64,000 bases of DNA from Mucidula mucida. Taxonomy: Eukaryota > Basidiomycota > Agaricomycetes > Agaricales > Physalacriaceae. A model generated the notes under the pieces. The model was given only the letters and a program-made list of their open reading frames with translations, did not search any database and had not been told where the DNA came from. Of this stretch, positions 11,297 to 22,593 are shown piece by piece; position 1 is the first letter of the stretch, and each line of letters opens with the position of its first letter. Location of the stretch: assembly GCA_015501055.1 (NCBI GenBank), contig JADNYV010000039.1, positions 62,001 to 126,000 on the forward strand. Reading direction: 5' to 3'. Position numbers and translations under genes: made by a program.

Positions 11297-11870
11297 CTAA
11301 TCATTAGCAACAGGTTTGGTCTGAAGACGACGTTTGTTGTTGGAACCATTATGAATTGACGAATCCGTAGGATTCGCTTGACTTACCTTATTAGAAAACA
11401 GCAAGACATAGTACCGCTTCACTTCATACCTCCATAAACTGCCTTGGAACTGAATGGTTCGTGTGAGCTATTCTCGTCATCCGACGCCAGAGTGGTTCCT
11501 GGCCCGGGTGTACTAACGTTCCACACGCGGAGGATAGAATCTTCATCACATTGAGTACGCGCCTTGTCAGCCTTACTTGTCACGGAAGCTTTCATGTTCG
11601 CTAATAGAGTGTTTTGGACCTGCCACCCACCGGATACTGTTGTTCTTCAAAAGAAGTCGGGAAACAGGTAAGAGCTGATCACACTTCTCAAGTTATCATC
11701 ACGCGAAGGGTGAGACGTGTGGCTCACTGGTTGACCTTACTATCGTGTAGGTCCTGCTTGTCTTACTTGTTTCGCATCGCGCTTAGGCCTGACAGCTCGT
11801 TTTCCAGTTCACCGCGCTTCTTCTATAGGACATTCTTATGGGTACTTGGCGAGTCAATATAAGCATTGAA
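11297..11870 (+). pseudogene. deleted fragment of the Unc93-like transporter gene
   Basis: This stretch aligns in order with parts of the transporter gene at 17579-20132, including its introns. The AGCAACAGGTT..AAGACGACG block matches near 17950, the CGCTTCACTTCATACCT..TGGAACCGAATGG block near 18150-18205, and the block from about 11545 to 11862 matches 18730-19100. Large pieces between these blocks are missing and the frame is broken repeatedly. Because intron sequence is kept, the copy arose at DNA level, not from mRNA. Confidence 0.75.
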
Positions 11871-12416
11871 ACGTTGACACTGCATGAGGGCCATGAGGAC
11901 GATCTGAGGGTTCTTCTAGGGTAGGCGATCATGTTTGTGCTTTTGGAGCTCTCCAACTTCAAGTTCAAACTCATCATATATTAAGAATCGTCCACATAGC
12001 GTAATGAGTGAAAGGGAACGGGGCTTCGGTCGGGGCCAGCTATCATGACAGTTCTGCGCCCGGCGATGCTCAATCGATTCTGCAGGATTTGGCCGTGCGG
12101 CCAATTTTAATGGCAACAACGAAGCTGGACGATCCTTACATGCGACCGCCTCATGACTGTGTTTCTTTTAATACCGACAGTCATCCATGTTCCATCATGT
12201 ACCCGTCTCTTTTGACAGTTCGCCGACTACATGTGTCCATCTTGCAATCGGATTGCAAAATTTTGTCCAGATTGGGAAGTGAACGTTTGAACGACCGTTC
12301 GATAACTTTAGAAGGCCCCCCCGAAAGTTTCGATGGCAAGCAGTCACAAACACCGTCCGTCCACTATAGCGCCGCGTCGTACGTAAGTGGGACACCTCTT
12401 CTCAAGACCACCAGCC
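11871..12416. other. intergenic, upstream of the coiled-coil gene
   Basis: No motif or gene is recognised. The last part is presumably promoter and leader of the gene starting at 12417; no TATA box is obvious. Confidence 0.4.
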
Positions 12417-13669
12417 ATGTCTTGGTTCCGCACGCTCTGCCGACTATTCGACGATAGCGAAAAAGCACTTGCCATCATGCAAACCAACTACGACATCCCA
12501 GGCGTCGTGTTCCCATACGAGCAGAGCATGACGCCCGAAGGGTGGCTTGGCAGGATTACTTCCGACTCCGCAGGCTACGCCTCGGTGCACCGACTTACCG
12601 ACCTGGAAGGCTGCAATATCGATTCCGTCGCGCACTATCGAGAGAAAAATGCTTTGCATGAACGCATCATTATACGCTTGGTTTCACAGAATGACACACG
12701 GTACATCCGATTGGAGCGATACAGATTCAGAAACAACGAGGACGCGCTACCGTATGGGTCTTTCATCCCATAAACACTACTCAGCATTGACGATGATTTA
12801 GACGCAAGGTCAGCCGCCGCACAGCCGAACTCTCTGGATCCGGAACCGGTAATTCAGACATGGTCAATTTCTACGCCAGTCTTGCCGTTGCTACCAAAGA
12901 CGGCCGCTATGAGCTGGTGCAGGAATTCACGCCCTCAAAACCGCTACGCGTCATCGACGTTGCTGCGTTGGCGTCTACCATCACTCATATTGCTCGCGAT
13001 TTCAGTCTTTTCTGTCATATGTGCCACTGGTGGTCCGCCCTCTTCTTCGCGACTGCCCGCCGGATGGCTGGTGATCCTCCTATTCATCAGGGTCCTGCCT
13101 TTGACAAACGCGGAAGGGGTTTCGGTGTCCGCTTCGTTGACGACGAAGGCAGGCTCTTTGGCTCCAACGGCCTTGACATCAATCCAATGATCACCCTCGT
13201 CACCAACAACATGAAGAAGGCTGGTGTTGACGCTGACGAAATTCAGAGGTTTGGTGAAGCCCTCAAGCACGACTTTGATGGACGCATGACTGACGACGAA
13301 CGGGCGGGTTTCAAGAATAAGCCCGTTGACAGAGCGTACCAGGCCACCCTCATTTTGTCGAAAACCGCTCGGGCAGACATCGAAAAGCTTGTTCGGGCTG
13401 CAGAAGAGCGGCGAGATGAACTGCAGGTAGCGCACGCTCGAGCTCAGATGGAGGCGGATGGTAGGGTGGCAGCGGAAGGTCGAGCTCAGATGGAGGCGGA
13501 TCGAGCTCAGGCCGAGGCGGATGGTAGGGTGGCAGCGGAAGCTCGAGCTCAAGCGGAGACGGAGCGTAGGCTGGAATTGGAAGCTAAGCTCAGGGCCCTT
13601 GAGGTACGCTGTCTCAAGCACTGCTCTTCCGTACTCACCAACTTTACTAGCTTTGACTTGCGGCACTGA
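12417..13669 (+). CDS. hypothetical protein with C-terminal coiled coil
   Basis: Exon 1 runs 12417-12751 from MSWFRTLCRLF. An intron with GTATGG donor and TTTAG acceptor (12752-12801) joins it in frame to exon 2 at 12802, giving ALPRKVSRRTAELSG and then a globular part of about 190 residues. After about 13400 the protein is almost purely Ala/Glu/Arg with short repeats (RAQMEADGRVAAE type), a predicted coiled coil of about 70 residues. At 13604 there is either a final intron (GTACGC to 13650) ending in a stop at 13654-13656, or read-through to a stop at 13667-13669. Start choice rests on the downstream frame; an in-frame ATG lies 30 bases earlier. I do not recognise the family. Similar small proteins of agaricomycetes are unannotated. 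Confidence 0.7.
13438..13560 (+). repeat. short tandem repeats coding for the coiled coil
   Basis: Units built on CGAGCTCAGATGGAGGCGGA and GGTAGGGTGGCAGCGGAA recur two to three times with one shortened copy. They are in frame and encode the Ala/Glu-rich heptad-like repeats, so length variation here would change only the coiled coil. Confidence 0.8.
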
Positions 13670-13914
13670 GTGCTGGTACCGCCACCTAACTACCTTCATT
13701 TTTTCATTTTTTACAAGTTGCTACCACATATGATCCCATCTCGCGTGTACTACTATCGTTTTTTCCCCATCTTACGTGATATTGTTCCGAGCTTAGCCCT
13801 CACGACCCAATAATGACCATCTGCCCCAGAAGCTGTCCAAATCTCAAATGCATTCACTGGTGCTGACATTCTAAGGCAAAAAAGTAGAGCAAATCTTCGT
13901 AGTAGTTCTCAGAT

Positions 13915-15480
13915 TGACGGCAAATGTGATATGGTAGAGCGCTGTCACACGGGATGAAGATGGCGGTGGGAGATACGGAAATTTTAAGGGGGGCGGCGAA
14001 GGAAGGGTAGGGTGGGAGCTATCTCGGGAGACAATCACTTCCCAGATGCATAAGCTCCCACTTTGACGCGCTCGGCTTCGCCACTATAATATGATGTGTG
14101 ACCAGACGTCCTTGAAACCATTCTGCCTGCTGCATCTTCGAGACAAAGCAGACAAGTGGAGGAGTTGATAGGACAGCGATATGGGTGTTGAGGTCAGAAT
14201 ATCTGCAACGGAAGACATTAAGTGACAAGAGGATTGTTTCTCCTTTGACTGCAGCTGAGTCGATGTTGTACAGCCGCCCACCAACAAGATGCTTCACCCA
14301 GGACTTGAGTGGTGAAGCGAACGCGGCGAAATCATGTACAACTGCATCACATACTCAGGGCGCGAACCTACGTCTAACGAGTAAACAACTTTGGAGGACT
14401 TCTTGTAAGTATCGCGACTTGGATGATTGGACGAGACAAAAGGAATAGGTGGGCCGGCGAGACTAACAGGCGTGTCATAAATCAACCGAGAGGTACCAGA
14501 CTTGAGAGTCAATCTCCCAATGCGTCAGGAGTAACACACGGACATCGCGTCAAGCGTATCAAATTACTCACAAAGCTCAACAACGGTAGCAAAGGATAGC
14601 TCATAGATAAAAACTGTCCAAATCTCCATCCTAGAATATGGCGTCTATATAATGGGTCCCAAGACGTCCTGCGGGACACGCGCGTATTTAAGGATGGGGG
14701 GTAGAGTTTTTTTGGGTTAAATTTGTCAAAGAAATTGAAAACACTCTTCTGCCGCCTCGCTTGGTGAAGAGGGCATCCTCTAGAGCAGACAACCCGCATT
14801 CACACCATCCTCCGAAGACGTCTACGGGCTTCGAGACGCACTAACGCGCGCTGCCCTCCTGGTAAGGACGCAGACGGTTCATGCATTACGAGGGCGGATG
14901 CGCTTGGATTTTGAATGCGACGTGCTATAGGCAAAGTGTACGATATCATGACGGGAAGCGTGTTTCTGTGGATTATGGAGGCGGTGGAGATTTCTGACGG
15001 CGAGGGGAAGGGTAAGAGGTGCGGACAAACGACAAGGCATATCCTGGTGGGCATGAGAAGTGACAATGCTAAAAGAGCATCGATTAACTTGATACGAGGA
15101 CACGATTACAGATACTTACTGATGCACAACCACTGCGTAATTCGGTTTAAGACTTGCACCAGGTCAAATATCTGGATGTCTGATGCATCTTCGGGTCGCG
15201 ATGAGTGGATGGTCGAAGGGTGGACGGCGGAAGAAAAGATAGGACACGAGGACCATTCATCCTTTGGTTTCAACCTCTGAATTGATGGCGTACCACCGCC
15301 CACGAACCCAACGCGCCGCCCAAGACGAAAGTTTAGCGTTCCAGGAAAATCAGGAAGAAGGCGCGCGCCAAGACCAACCGGCGAGTCTTTTCCTTGTTGA
15401 CGCTCAAAGTCGGTTTCCAAAGTGGGCTACATTGGCGGCTCCTCTCGGAAATCCGGTCAGGACTTGGTAAAATGGTTCAA
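13915..15480. repeat. diverged repeat R, copy 2
   Basis: This is the larger partner of the repeat at 10280-11290. It contains about 430 bp (14080-14510) that copy 1 lacks. The end at 15170-15475 is the best conserved part. The minus strand shows a frame of about 100 residues (15420-15106) across it, without a recognisable family. Between 13670 and 16037 nothing else is supported. Confidence 0.55.
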
Positions 15481-16037
15481 ATGAAGGACGTAGTCAAGCT
15501 CCCTCTGTCCATAATTTTGGGTGGTGTAGGGCGGTAGTCGTACAAGATTTCTTCGTATATCTATCATAGCGGTGGCATCAGCTCCGAATGGTTTTTGACA
15601 GAAAAACTGTATAACGCACCCTTGTGCGCAGGGGAAAAGCCACAGCCCATCATATAAGCTCCAATTCTCCCAAAGCCTATCCAGAAGGCGTCAACTCTTT
15701 GTACGTCGACGAAGGTGATAGCGGTCTGATTGAGCGATAGTTTGGTGCGACCGCGGGAGTGCTATGGCGCGTAGGAATGGACATGAGATCAAACGCGAGG
15801 CAAGGGAGCGACGATGTGATCATGAAAATGTTGGTGGATGATGGTCAGGATAGAAAGGTGAACCCTAGCCATTTCGGGATCTAGCGTCTTCCTCTGGACC
15901 ATCATCATTGACTGGTGAGAGCAGATGGAAATACAGTCTGGACTACCTGACCGCACATATACTGTAGGTAGGGAATTGTTTTCTTTCTGAACCATTCCTT
16001 CGCTAATTACACGACAGTACATTACTTACAATACCTC
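15481..16037. other. intergenic, no feature recognised
   Basis: This lies downstream of the minus-strand dioxygenase gene. No coding, RNA or repeat signal was found. Confidence 0.4.
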
Positions 16038-17180
16038 CTAGACCCAAGGCGACTTGTCCGGGAACTTCTCCCCATCCCATAAACTTGCCAATACTTTCCT
16101 CTCTCCCGTCCACGGTTCCCGAGCATGTTGCACAGCATGGTTCTGTTGAATTGTCATTGTCAAAAACGCGCGTAAAAGAAGATAACTCACGTCGAAGAAG
16201 ACCACGTCGCCCTTCTCCCACTTGACCAAAGCCCTCGTCTCGTGAACAATCCGATCTGCAATCTCCATCCACTCCACAGGGATGGCGCCGCCGTCTCCGT
16301 AGGCTGGTAGTGGATGGTACCCACCATCGTCTCCTAGAAATGGTGGTTCCAACGCTTTGTGATGCTTCGATCGTCCATAGGCTGATATCAAGTTTCCAAA
16401 AAAGACAGGTAGGCCGGTGGCATGATGTGTTCGGATAACTTACAAAATGTTAGCGTACAGCGGTGAGCAAAGCTTTCGCGACGCACTAGGTACACGGTGC
16501 CAAACCGTCAAGTCACCGTTCTCGTGCCACTCGAAACGGAGCGAGTGACGCCGTACCTGCTCCTCCACCTTTTGTCGTATAACCTCGGGTGAGTCGTCTG
16601 GTACCACAAACTTCCCGTAGGCGGCAATGACGGACGCCCCTGAATTCGATGTCTTGACCGTATCCTTGGTGTATCGGTATGCATAGAGGACTCCGCGTTT
16701 CTTGAGCTCCGCGACAAACTCGGGTACTTCCTCGCTTAAGCGATGAAGCAACTCTACACCAGAGTTGAGTGGCGTTTCTCCACCAGAGGTTGGTGTGACC
16801 AGACAGAAAAACGACAAGTACGCGGGATGTACGGTGACCAACCTACGCAATGGTGAGTGAAATCGGATTGATAATGGGTCGGCAACTTACCGTATTCATT
16901 GTGGTGCCAGATGGGCGCTGTCGGTGGTCCCTCATTCGCCGTAACAACGTTCTCTGCATAAATCTAAACAATATTCACCAGATCACGTCGGGTGGTGTAT
17001 AAGGCACGTACGGTGCGCACTGGTGGCCGGCCGACTTCATCGTGCGGTGGTCCGACTTTGGTAGCGAATCCAAAGCGACTGAAGGCCTCCGCTGTCTCCA
17101 CACCGAATCCTCGGAATACCACTGCTCCCCGTGGGCTTTGAGAAGTGCCTTGAACTCGCTGCCGGTCGGGATGTCATCCA
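16038..17180 (-). pseudogene. TauD/TfdA-like Fe(II)/2-oxoglutarate dioxygenase gene, probably frameshifted
   Basis: Clear family segments in order are FRGFGVETAEAFSRFGF (about 17090), IYAENVVTANEGPP with WHHNEY (about 16900, the first metal-binding His and acid), SGGETPLNS, GVELLHRL, VRRHSLRFEWHENGDLTVWH, GLPVFFGNLIS, GRSKHHKALEPPFLGDDGG and HAVQHAREPWTGERKVLASL (the distal His region). The stop is at 16038-16040. Two introns splice cleanly: about 16498-16442, and GTGAGT..CAACAG in the VVFFD/NHAVQ region. But FKALLKAHG (about 17130) and AVVFRGF lie in different frames with no intron between. The junction after WHHNEY (near 16890/16840) also does not keep frame with VTVHPAYLSFF. The gene is therefore probably decayed, unless these are assembly errors. 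The family hydroxylates small substrates; the substrate is unknown. Confidence 0.65.
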
Positions 17181-17578
17181 AAAATCATCGTGTTCGGTGG
17201 TGGACCGTATATTCCAGGAAACAACAATGTCTCTGAGAATGGTGGGGAAGGTAACGTACGCTGGAAACTGGCGGATATCGGCGTCAATGGCGACATGGCA
17301 ATAATGTCCGTCGGGTCCTCAGAAACAGGTAGGTAAAATTTGCCTCCCATGTCCTGCCGAGGAACTTATATTCTACCATGAAGGGCTCGATAATATCGCG
17401 ACATCGACCATGTATTCCGTGCTTTCGAGATAAGAGCATCCTGACGTAAACATTTTATCTCGATCATAGCATCGCAACATGATGCCGCCATTCTCTACTA
17501 GTTTTGTAAACTCGCACGGCGGCCGAAAGGCTCTTCAAAACCGAACATGAACATGTCTTTTGGTCGTCTCTCTTCCCT

Positions 17579-20132
17579 ATGCCCTCCATGGAAAATAAGC
17601 GGATCTGGGTACGCGTCTTGCTCGTCGGTTTATTCCAAGCTAAACTTGCTTTTTCGGTACAGTACAGGACCACGTTCTTCAACTTGACTATCGTCGGCAT
17701 TGCGGCCTTTGTCGCACCAGGACTATACAATGCTTTGGCATCAACCGGGGGTGCGCGCATTTGCCTGGTGCAGTGATCTATCGCGTTGACTCGACGTGTC
17801 TTTCCAGCTGGAGGCGCTCAGACGCCGTATTTGGTCATGGCCGGGAATGTCATTCTTGACATGCTCATGTTCGCCGTCTGTTTCTTTGCAAGTACGCGTA
17901 AAGTCATCGTTTTCCTAGTCTTTGTGCTGATGACTTTCGTAGGCATGTTTAGCAACAGGTTCGGTTTGAAGACGACGTTCGTCGTTGGAACCACAGGCTA
18001 GTGAGTAACTGTTGACATATTGAGGTCACGTGGAGCTCTAACTCGACAATTCTAGCGCGTACGTTTCGATCTCCCCTCAAAGCGTTCCGTATGAACTGAA
18101 TAATCAACAGGATTTACTCGGCTTCGCTGTATCAAAACAACAGGTAGGCATAGCAAGCGCGCTTCACTTCATACCTAAAGTTCCTAAGGTTTGGAACCGA
18201 ATGGTTCGTCTACTTTGGGTCAGCTTGTTGCGGTCTTTCCGCTGGTACATTTCCTTCCTTAGAACAACGGGATCCATCTAACACATCCTCTTAGGTCTGT
18301 TTTGGGCGGCGTGAGTCTTCGTTCCAAATCCCACTTGAACGAGTTTCTCAATTCGCAACGCGACAAAAGTGAAGGCGCGATCATGATTGGGGTAAGTGGC
18401 GTATCGTCCTCGGGTCGTACAGCATACTGATTGTCCGTAGTGTACGAAATTTCTCTGCGTGGATCATGCCGCCGCTGAGCACATTCTTCAGATCCTGAGC
18501 CTCACAGGCGCGGACGTTACTTGAGCATGTGGCTAGCCTATAGGAACTCTGGTGCCATCTTGGGTGGTGCGATCAATCTTGGTCTGAGTAAGAGCCTTAC
18601 CAGCTTCATCTTCCACTTCGTCGTCTTACATTGGTTTATTCAGACTACTCAGGCAAGACTACAGGTAAACTAAACTGGAAGGTGAACGATTCTTGACTGT
18701 CATCCAACGCCGGAGTGGTGTACTAACGTTCACCACGCAGACGTATATAGTCTTTGTGGCACTCCGTACGCGTCTTGTTGGCCTCTATTATCACGGATGC
18801 TGACACGTTCGCTGATAGAATGTCTTGGACCTGCCATTGCTCTTCTCTTGAGCCCGCCGGATAAGGTTCAGCGAAGCGATGGAATCAAAGTCGTTCTTCA
18901 GAAGAAGCGAGGCGATAAGGAAGAGTTGATTGCGCTTCTCAAGCTATCCATAACACGAAGGGTGAGAGTTCCCTCTTCCGTTGTGTCGCACTGGTTGACC
19001 TTACTATCACGTAGGTCCTGCTTGTGTCAGTTATTTCGCATCGTGCTTCGGCCTTTCTGATCGTTTTTCAGTTTACCGCTCTTCTTCTATGGGACATTCT
19101 TATTGGTATGTTTCCAACTGAAAAATAAAACTTGCTGATCTGAGATGTAGTCCTGGGCTGGCTCATACCTATCGCTGTACTTCAGGTGCATACACACGTA
19201 TTCTTCTTCTTCTTCTCGCCATACGATTCATGTATCCGTAGCGTGCGATCTCGTGCTCTAGCATCCCTAGTCTCTGCATTCGCCCAAATCACCGCCAATT
19301 TCTTCTTTGGAGTATGTTATCCCGCAACCCCGTCATGTGTCAGATCCTCACGCTGTCTCAGACCTTCCTGGATTGGAGACGATTCACTGTCAACGAGCGT
19401 GCGCGGTATTCGTACATTTTCATGATGGCGCTTGCGGGCGGCAGCTGGATCTGGGCGACGGTTGTACAGGTGGGTATACCAGAAACCCGCCAGCTTTGAT
19501 TGGGTTGATGGAGGATTCGGGCGGGGATGGGCGCTGTACATCATCATGCAAGTGAACTTGTACGTCCCCTGCTATTGAGTATTTTTCGAATGCTTCGTTG
19601 ACCTTTATCTAGCGCGTTGGTCTACAAGTGAGCGAGAATGCATTCTCTAGCTATTGTGCTGAACAGATTGAAGCTACTGTTATTGGATGGTTAGCTACCT
19701 CGCTGAAGCGCCAGAAGAGGTCGTTAGGTATACTAGTATTGTCAGAGCTGTCGAGGCAGCTGGAGGTGCTGTTGCCTGTACGTATCATCGTTCTTCGTCG
19801 CTAGGAACTGTCATCATTTTGTCATAGCTGGCATCAGCTCGACTAGAGCGCCTGTGAGAGTTCACTTTAACCATCCATTGCTGCATTTATTGATAATCAT
19901 TTCAGCTCACTGTTGCCGTCGCAGTGAACTTTGTTGTTTGGGCGGTAGCGGTTATTCCTGCTTGGCTAGTCGTGCGACGGATTGGTGAGTGTTCTCTTTT
20001 TGGTGGGTATGGCTGACAAGAGGAACAGATGAAACTCCGCTTGATCTCAATGCGAGCGACTCGTCGTCTGTCAGTCTGGAAGCAGAAAAGCAAGAAGTTC
20101 CGGATTCGACGACGAGGGAGTTGCATGTGTAG
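17579..20132 (+). CDS. Unc93-like major-facilitator membrane protein
   Basis: The start MPSMENKRIWVRVLLVG leads into FFNLTIVGIAAFVAPGLYNAL. An intron then joins to GGAQTPYLVMAGNVILD and FFASMFSNRFGLKTTFVVG. Further exons give YSASLYQNNRFGTEWFVYFG, TYIVFVALQCLGPAIALLLS, a polar loop SPPDKVQRSDGI..KKRGDKEE, FLDWRRFTVNERARYSYIFM, and RAPLTVAVAVNFVVWAV. The polar C-terminus ends TTRELHV with the stop at 20130-20132. Around ten introns of 45-60 nt separate these; for example the exon ending 18805-ish joins across a GTACGC..GATAG intron in frame. The family is a fungal branch related to UNC-93, usually annotated as MFS transporter; the substrate is unknown. Not every exon border was fixed, but no unavoidable stop was met. 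A dead partial copy lies at 11297-11870. Confidence 0.75.
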
Positions 20133-20539
20133 ATGCATGGCACGGAAATAGACTGTCCTACAGAGCTATTGCAGATATGTCGCGAAGTTTGAACTACGCG
20201 TCGAGTACGGAGGAAGCGATTGCATAGAATGAGCTCAAGCTAAATTCAGCGACATCGAAAACACAATCGTCATACCTGCCTTTATCACCGTACACACGGA
20301 ACAGCCCACTCTAGAGCGCATGCATTTACAGGTTTCGCTATGGGCTCGCCGACTCTCCTGAACAGCGTGAACGTCGACTCGGTATAGAATTATGCTCCAA
20401 ACTCGAGTCGGCGTCAGATAGCCTTTCTTGTTCCCGAATGAGAGTGCTAGGTGCTCTTGATCTCTCTATTCCGTCTTCCAAGAATGATCTGCGCCCAGAA
20501 TCGCACGCTTCTTCGCCCACCACTTCAAAGGAAAGGCGG

Positions 20540-20690
20540 CTGCTAGTCAATTGCAGAACCGTAATCGTATCAGTTTTGGCGGCGGAGGCTTTCAATGTCG
20601 ATAACTCACATAGGACTCCGCGGAACGAGAATTTTTTCACCTTGATGATCTTTACAGTCACATGACTAGCTTTGAGTTAGAGGACAGTGG
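20540..20690 (+). pseudogene. remnant of the 3' end of a DUF300 gene
   Basis: The stretch CAGAACCG..TCAGTTTTG..GAGGCTTTCAATGTCGATAA aligns with the last exon of the DUF300 gene near 60590-60640 (FSEAFNVDNS). It sits directly upstream of T copy A, just as in the two other places where T follows a DUF300 tail. No frame is kept. Confidence 0.5.
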
Positions 20691-21187
20691 CTGGGTGCCA
20701 CATAGACAAACCCAGTGCTGACTTCAACCCCCTCAATGGCCACTCCTAAATCTTGTTTTACTCTGTCTACAGCACAATAATCAATATCTCTTGCAGACCT
20801 AAAAATCTTGACCTAGGGTATATGTAGGTCTGATCCTCTCTGGATGGACTGAATGATTGCAGCTAGTCACAGACCGACGATGCGTCGCACGCCCCCAGGT
20901 AACCGATGCCTACACTATGAACAAGTGTTGGTATAGTAGTTGTAGTTGTAGTGTAGTGTATCAGCACTTGTTCATAGGGTAGGCAAAGGTTACCCGGTGG
21001 TCAGTTTGAGGAATTCGAGTTGGCCGGCTCTAGAGTTTCCTGACGGGCGTGTAGGACTGACTGAGGCTCTACACCCGACTGCTGTGAGAGTTCAGTTCAT
21101 TAACGGGACAGGACAGAACCTTTTGTTTGAGTCGCCAGAGGCTTAGGACCTTCCCTTACACTAGCCGAGGCAGTACGATACTCACGA
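20690..21187 (+). repeat. dispersed repeat T, copy A
   Basis: About 440 bp (core 20743-21128) are closely similar to copies at 30407-30817 (inverted), 42960-43568 and 61345-61879. Shared landmarks are the block around AGGTCTGATCCTCTCTGGAT, a long hairpin, GTGTAGGACTGACTGAGG and the end CGGGACAGGACAGAACC. Copies A and D share about 50 bp more beyond that end (GTCGCCAGAGGCTTAGGACC), which B and C lack. I found no target duplication and no coding sequence. The nature of T is unknown; it could be a transposon end, a solo repeat or a segmental-duplication tail. Confidence 0.8.
20898..20994. other. long conserved hairpin inside repeat T
   Basis: GGTAACC at 20898-20904 pairs with GGTTACC at 20988-20994. 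The inner arm CTATGAACAAGTGTTGGTA (from 20915) pairs with TATCAGCACTTGTTCATAG (to 20977), 17 of 19 positions, leaving a loop of about 25 nt. The fold is kept in all four T copies. Confidence 0.8.
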
Positions 21188-22593
21188 TGGTCGCAGTGTC
21201 ACCACAGGAAGACAGATATCGCAAGCTTTCTCAATGAAAAGAGATGGCGTTTACAGCGCGGCAGCCGCATACCGGTGGAAGTCGAAAATGATCTTGAGAA
21301 TATTGAGCTCCACGGCGAATCTTCTGTGTCAACCGAGGAAGGAGTGTACTCGGAGCGCCAGTCTCCGTCTTTCGTCACCTCATCGTTCCGGATGTGGAAG
21401 GTGCACACCTTTTTCTTGACCATCACCAGCGCTCGAACATTTTCTCCACCCCACAACTGCTGCTACATCCAGAACCAGACTGCATTTTAACCTTTTACCG
21501 TTGCAAGACTCACCGGAAACCGTCTCGCCTTTTCGGTTTCTTCAAGCCGGGACTCTCAATCAAATCCGCTCCGTATCTCTGAGACCGGTTGTGCCTTCTC
21601 TATGTTGGCCCGCCTTTCTTGATCCGTTCCGAAGTGAGAGCGCCGATGATGCCTTCGACGATTCATTCCGGTTTCCTTCATTATGAGCCTACTGCGGCCT
21701 TTTGAACGTAAGCGTTAGACTTGAGGCGACGAGGTTACCTGCTAATCGCAGCGGACAGTAACGAGCGCTTCATTTGAAGGAACATTGCGAATGTCTACTT
21801 CGTTGTCCTACATGGAGAAGTACGAGGGATACACGTCAATACCATGCGCAATGTCTTCCTGCACTATCGGAAGATGCTCACGTTGGGTTCTTTATTACTG
21901 TCGTAGCGCATGCTGCTATCTCGGCTCCGCCTCCAGGCTTACTATCGACACACGACTGAATATGACGCGTACATAAGGTTATTCGCAGGTTCCCCAGTTT
22001 ACTTACTCATCAACACAGATTCTGATGTGCGTGTGTTCACTAGAAGATCGGTTTTTGGAGGCTTAAATGACGCTATTTTTGGCAGAACATTCGGACGTGT
22101 GCTCTAGAGCGAAGACACGCAACGAAGCTTGTGGTTAAATCTAAACCGCTCGCCGCCACGAACGAGTAACAGTTCAGTCTCGCCCGCGTTCTTTACAGAT
22201 CAAACCTTCTGCGCGTCCTCTCCGGCATCACGACAAGCTTTATCGCCATTATTCGAGTAGATTACGCGTCTGTTCATGTGGAGCGTACGAATAGACATGC
22301 GTTACCCGTCCTTGGCGTCGTGCCCGTTCGTTTCACGCCGGCTTCCATGCCCGCAAGTCAACGTGTCCCTTTGATACCTCGCTATCTGTGTGGGAGGATG
22401 TACCTTCGACTACATCAACATCAGAGTACCCCCGTTTCGGCACCACATGCTCGTAGCGTGTCTTCGACTCGAGCATCATGATATCTGCCGTCCTGTTTGG
22501 GTTGCTTCTGATACCCCGGTGATTAATGCTTCCGCTACTTAAGACGCGAGGTTATTGTGGTTCCATGAGCTTTCCGCCCCCTTCGACGAAACG
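21188..22593 (+). other. no gene established; scattered coding-like pieces
   Basis: Short plus-strand frames such as the one at 21275-21490 (acidic, ENDLENIELHGESS) and 21501-21686 (ending DDAFDDSFRFPSL) look coding but are broken by stops, with no convincing joins. They may be fragments of a decayed gene. No family was recognised. Confidence 0.35.

Noticed and set aside
12944..13699. A 251-residue minus-strand frame
   Set aside because: It mirrors the repeat-rich exon of the plus-strand coiled-coil gene; the residues are a Leu/Arg/Ser pattern expected from the antisense of Glu/Ala repeats.
20690..21187. Repeat T as a solo LTR
   Set aside because: The copies do not start TG and end CA at shared borders, no 4-6-bp duplication was found, and the inner border varies among copies.
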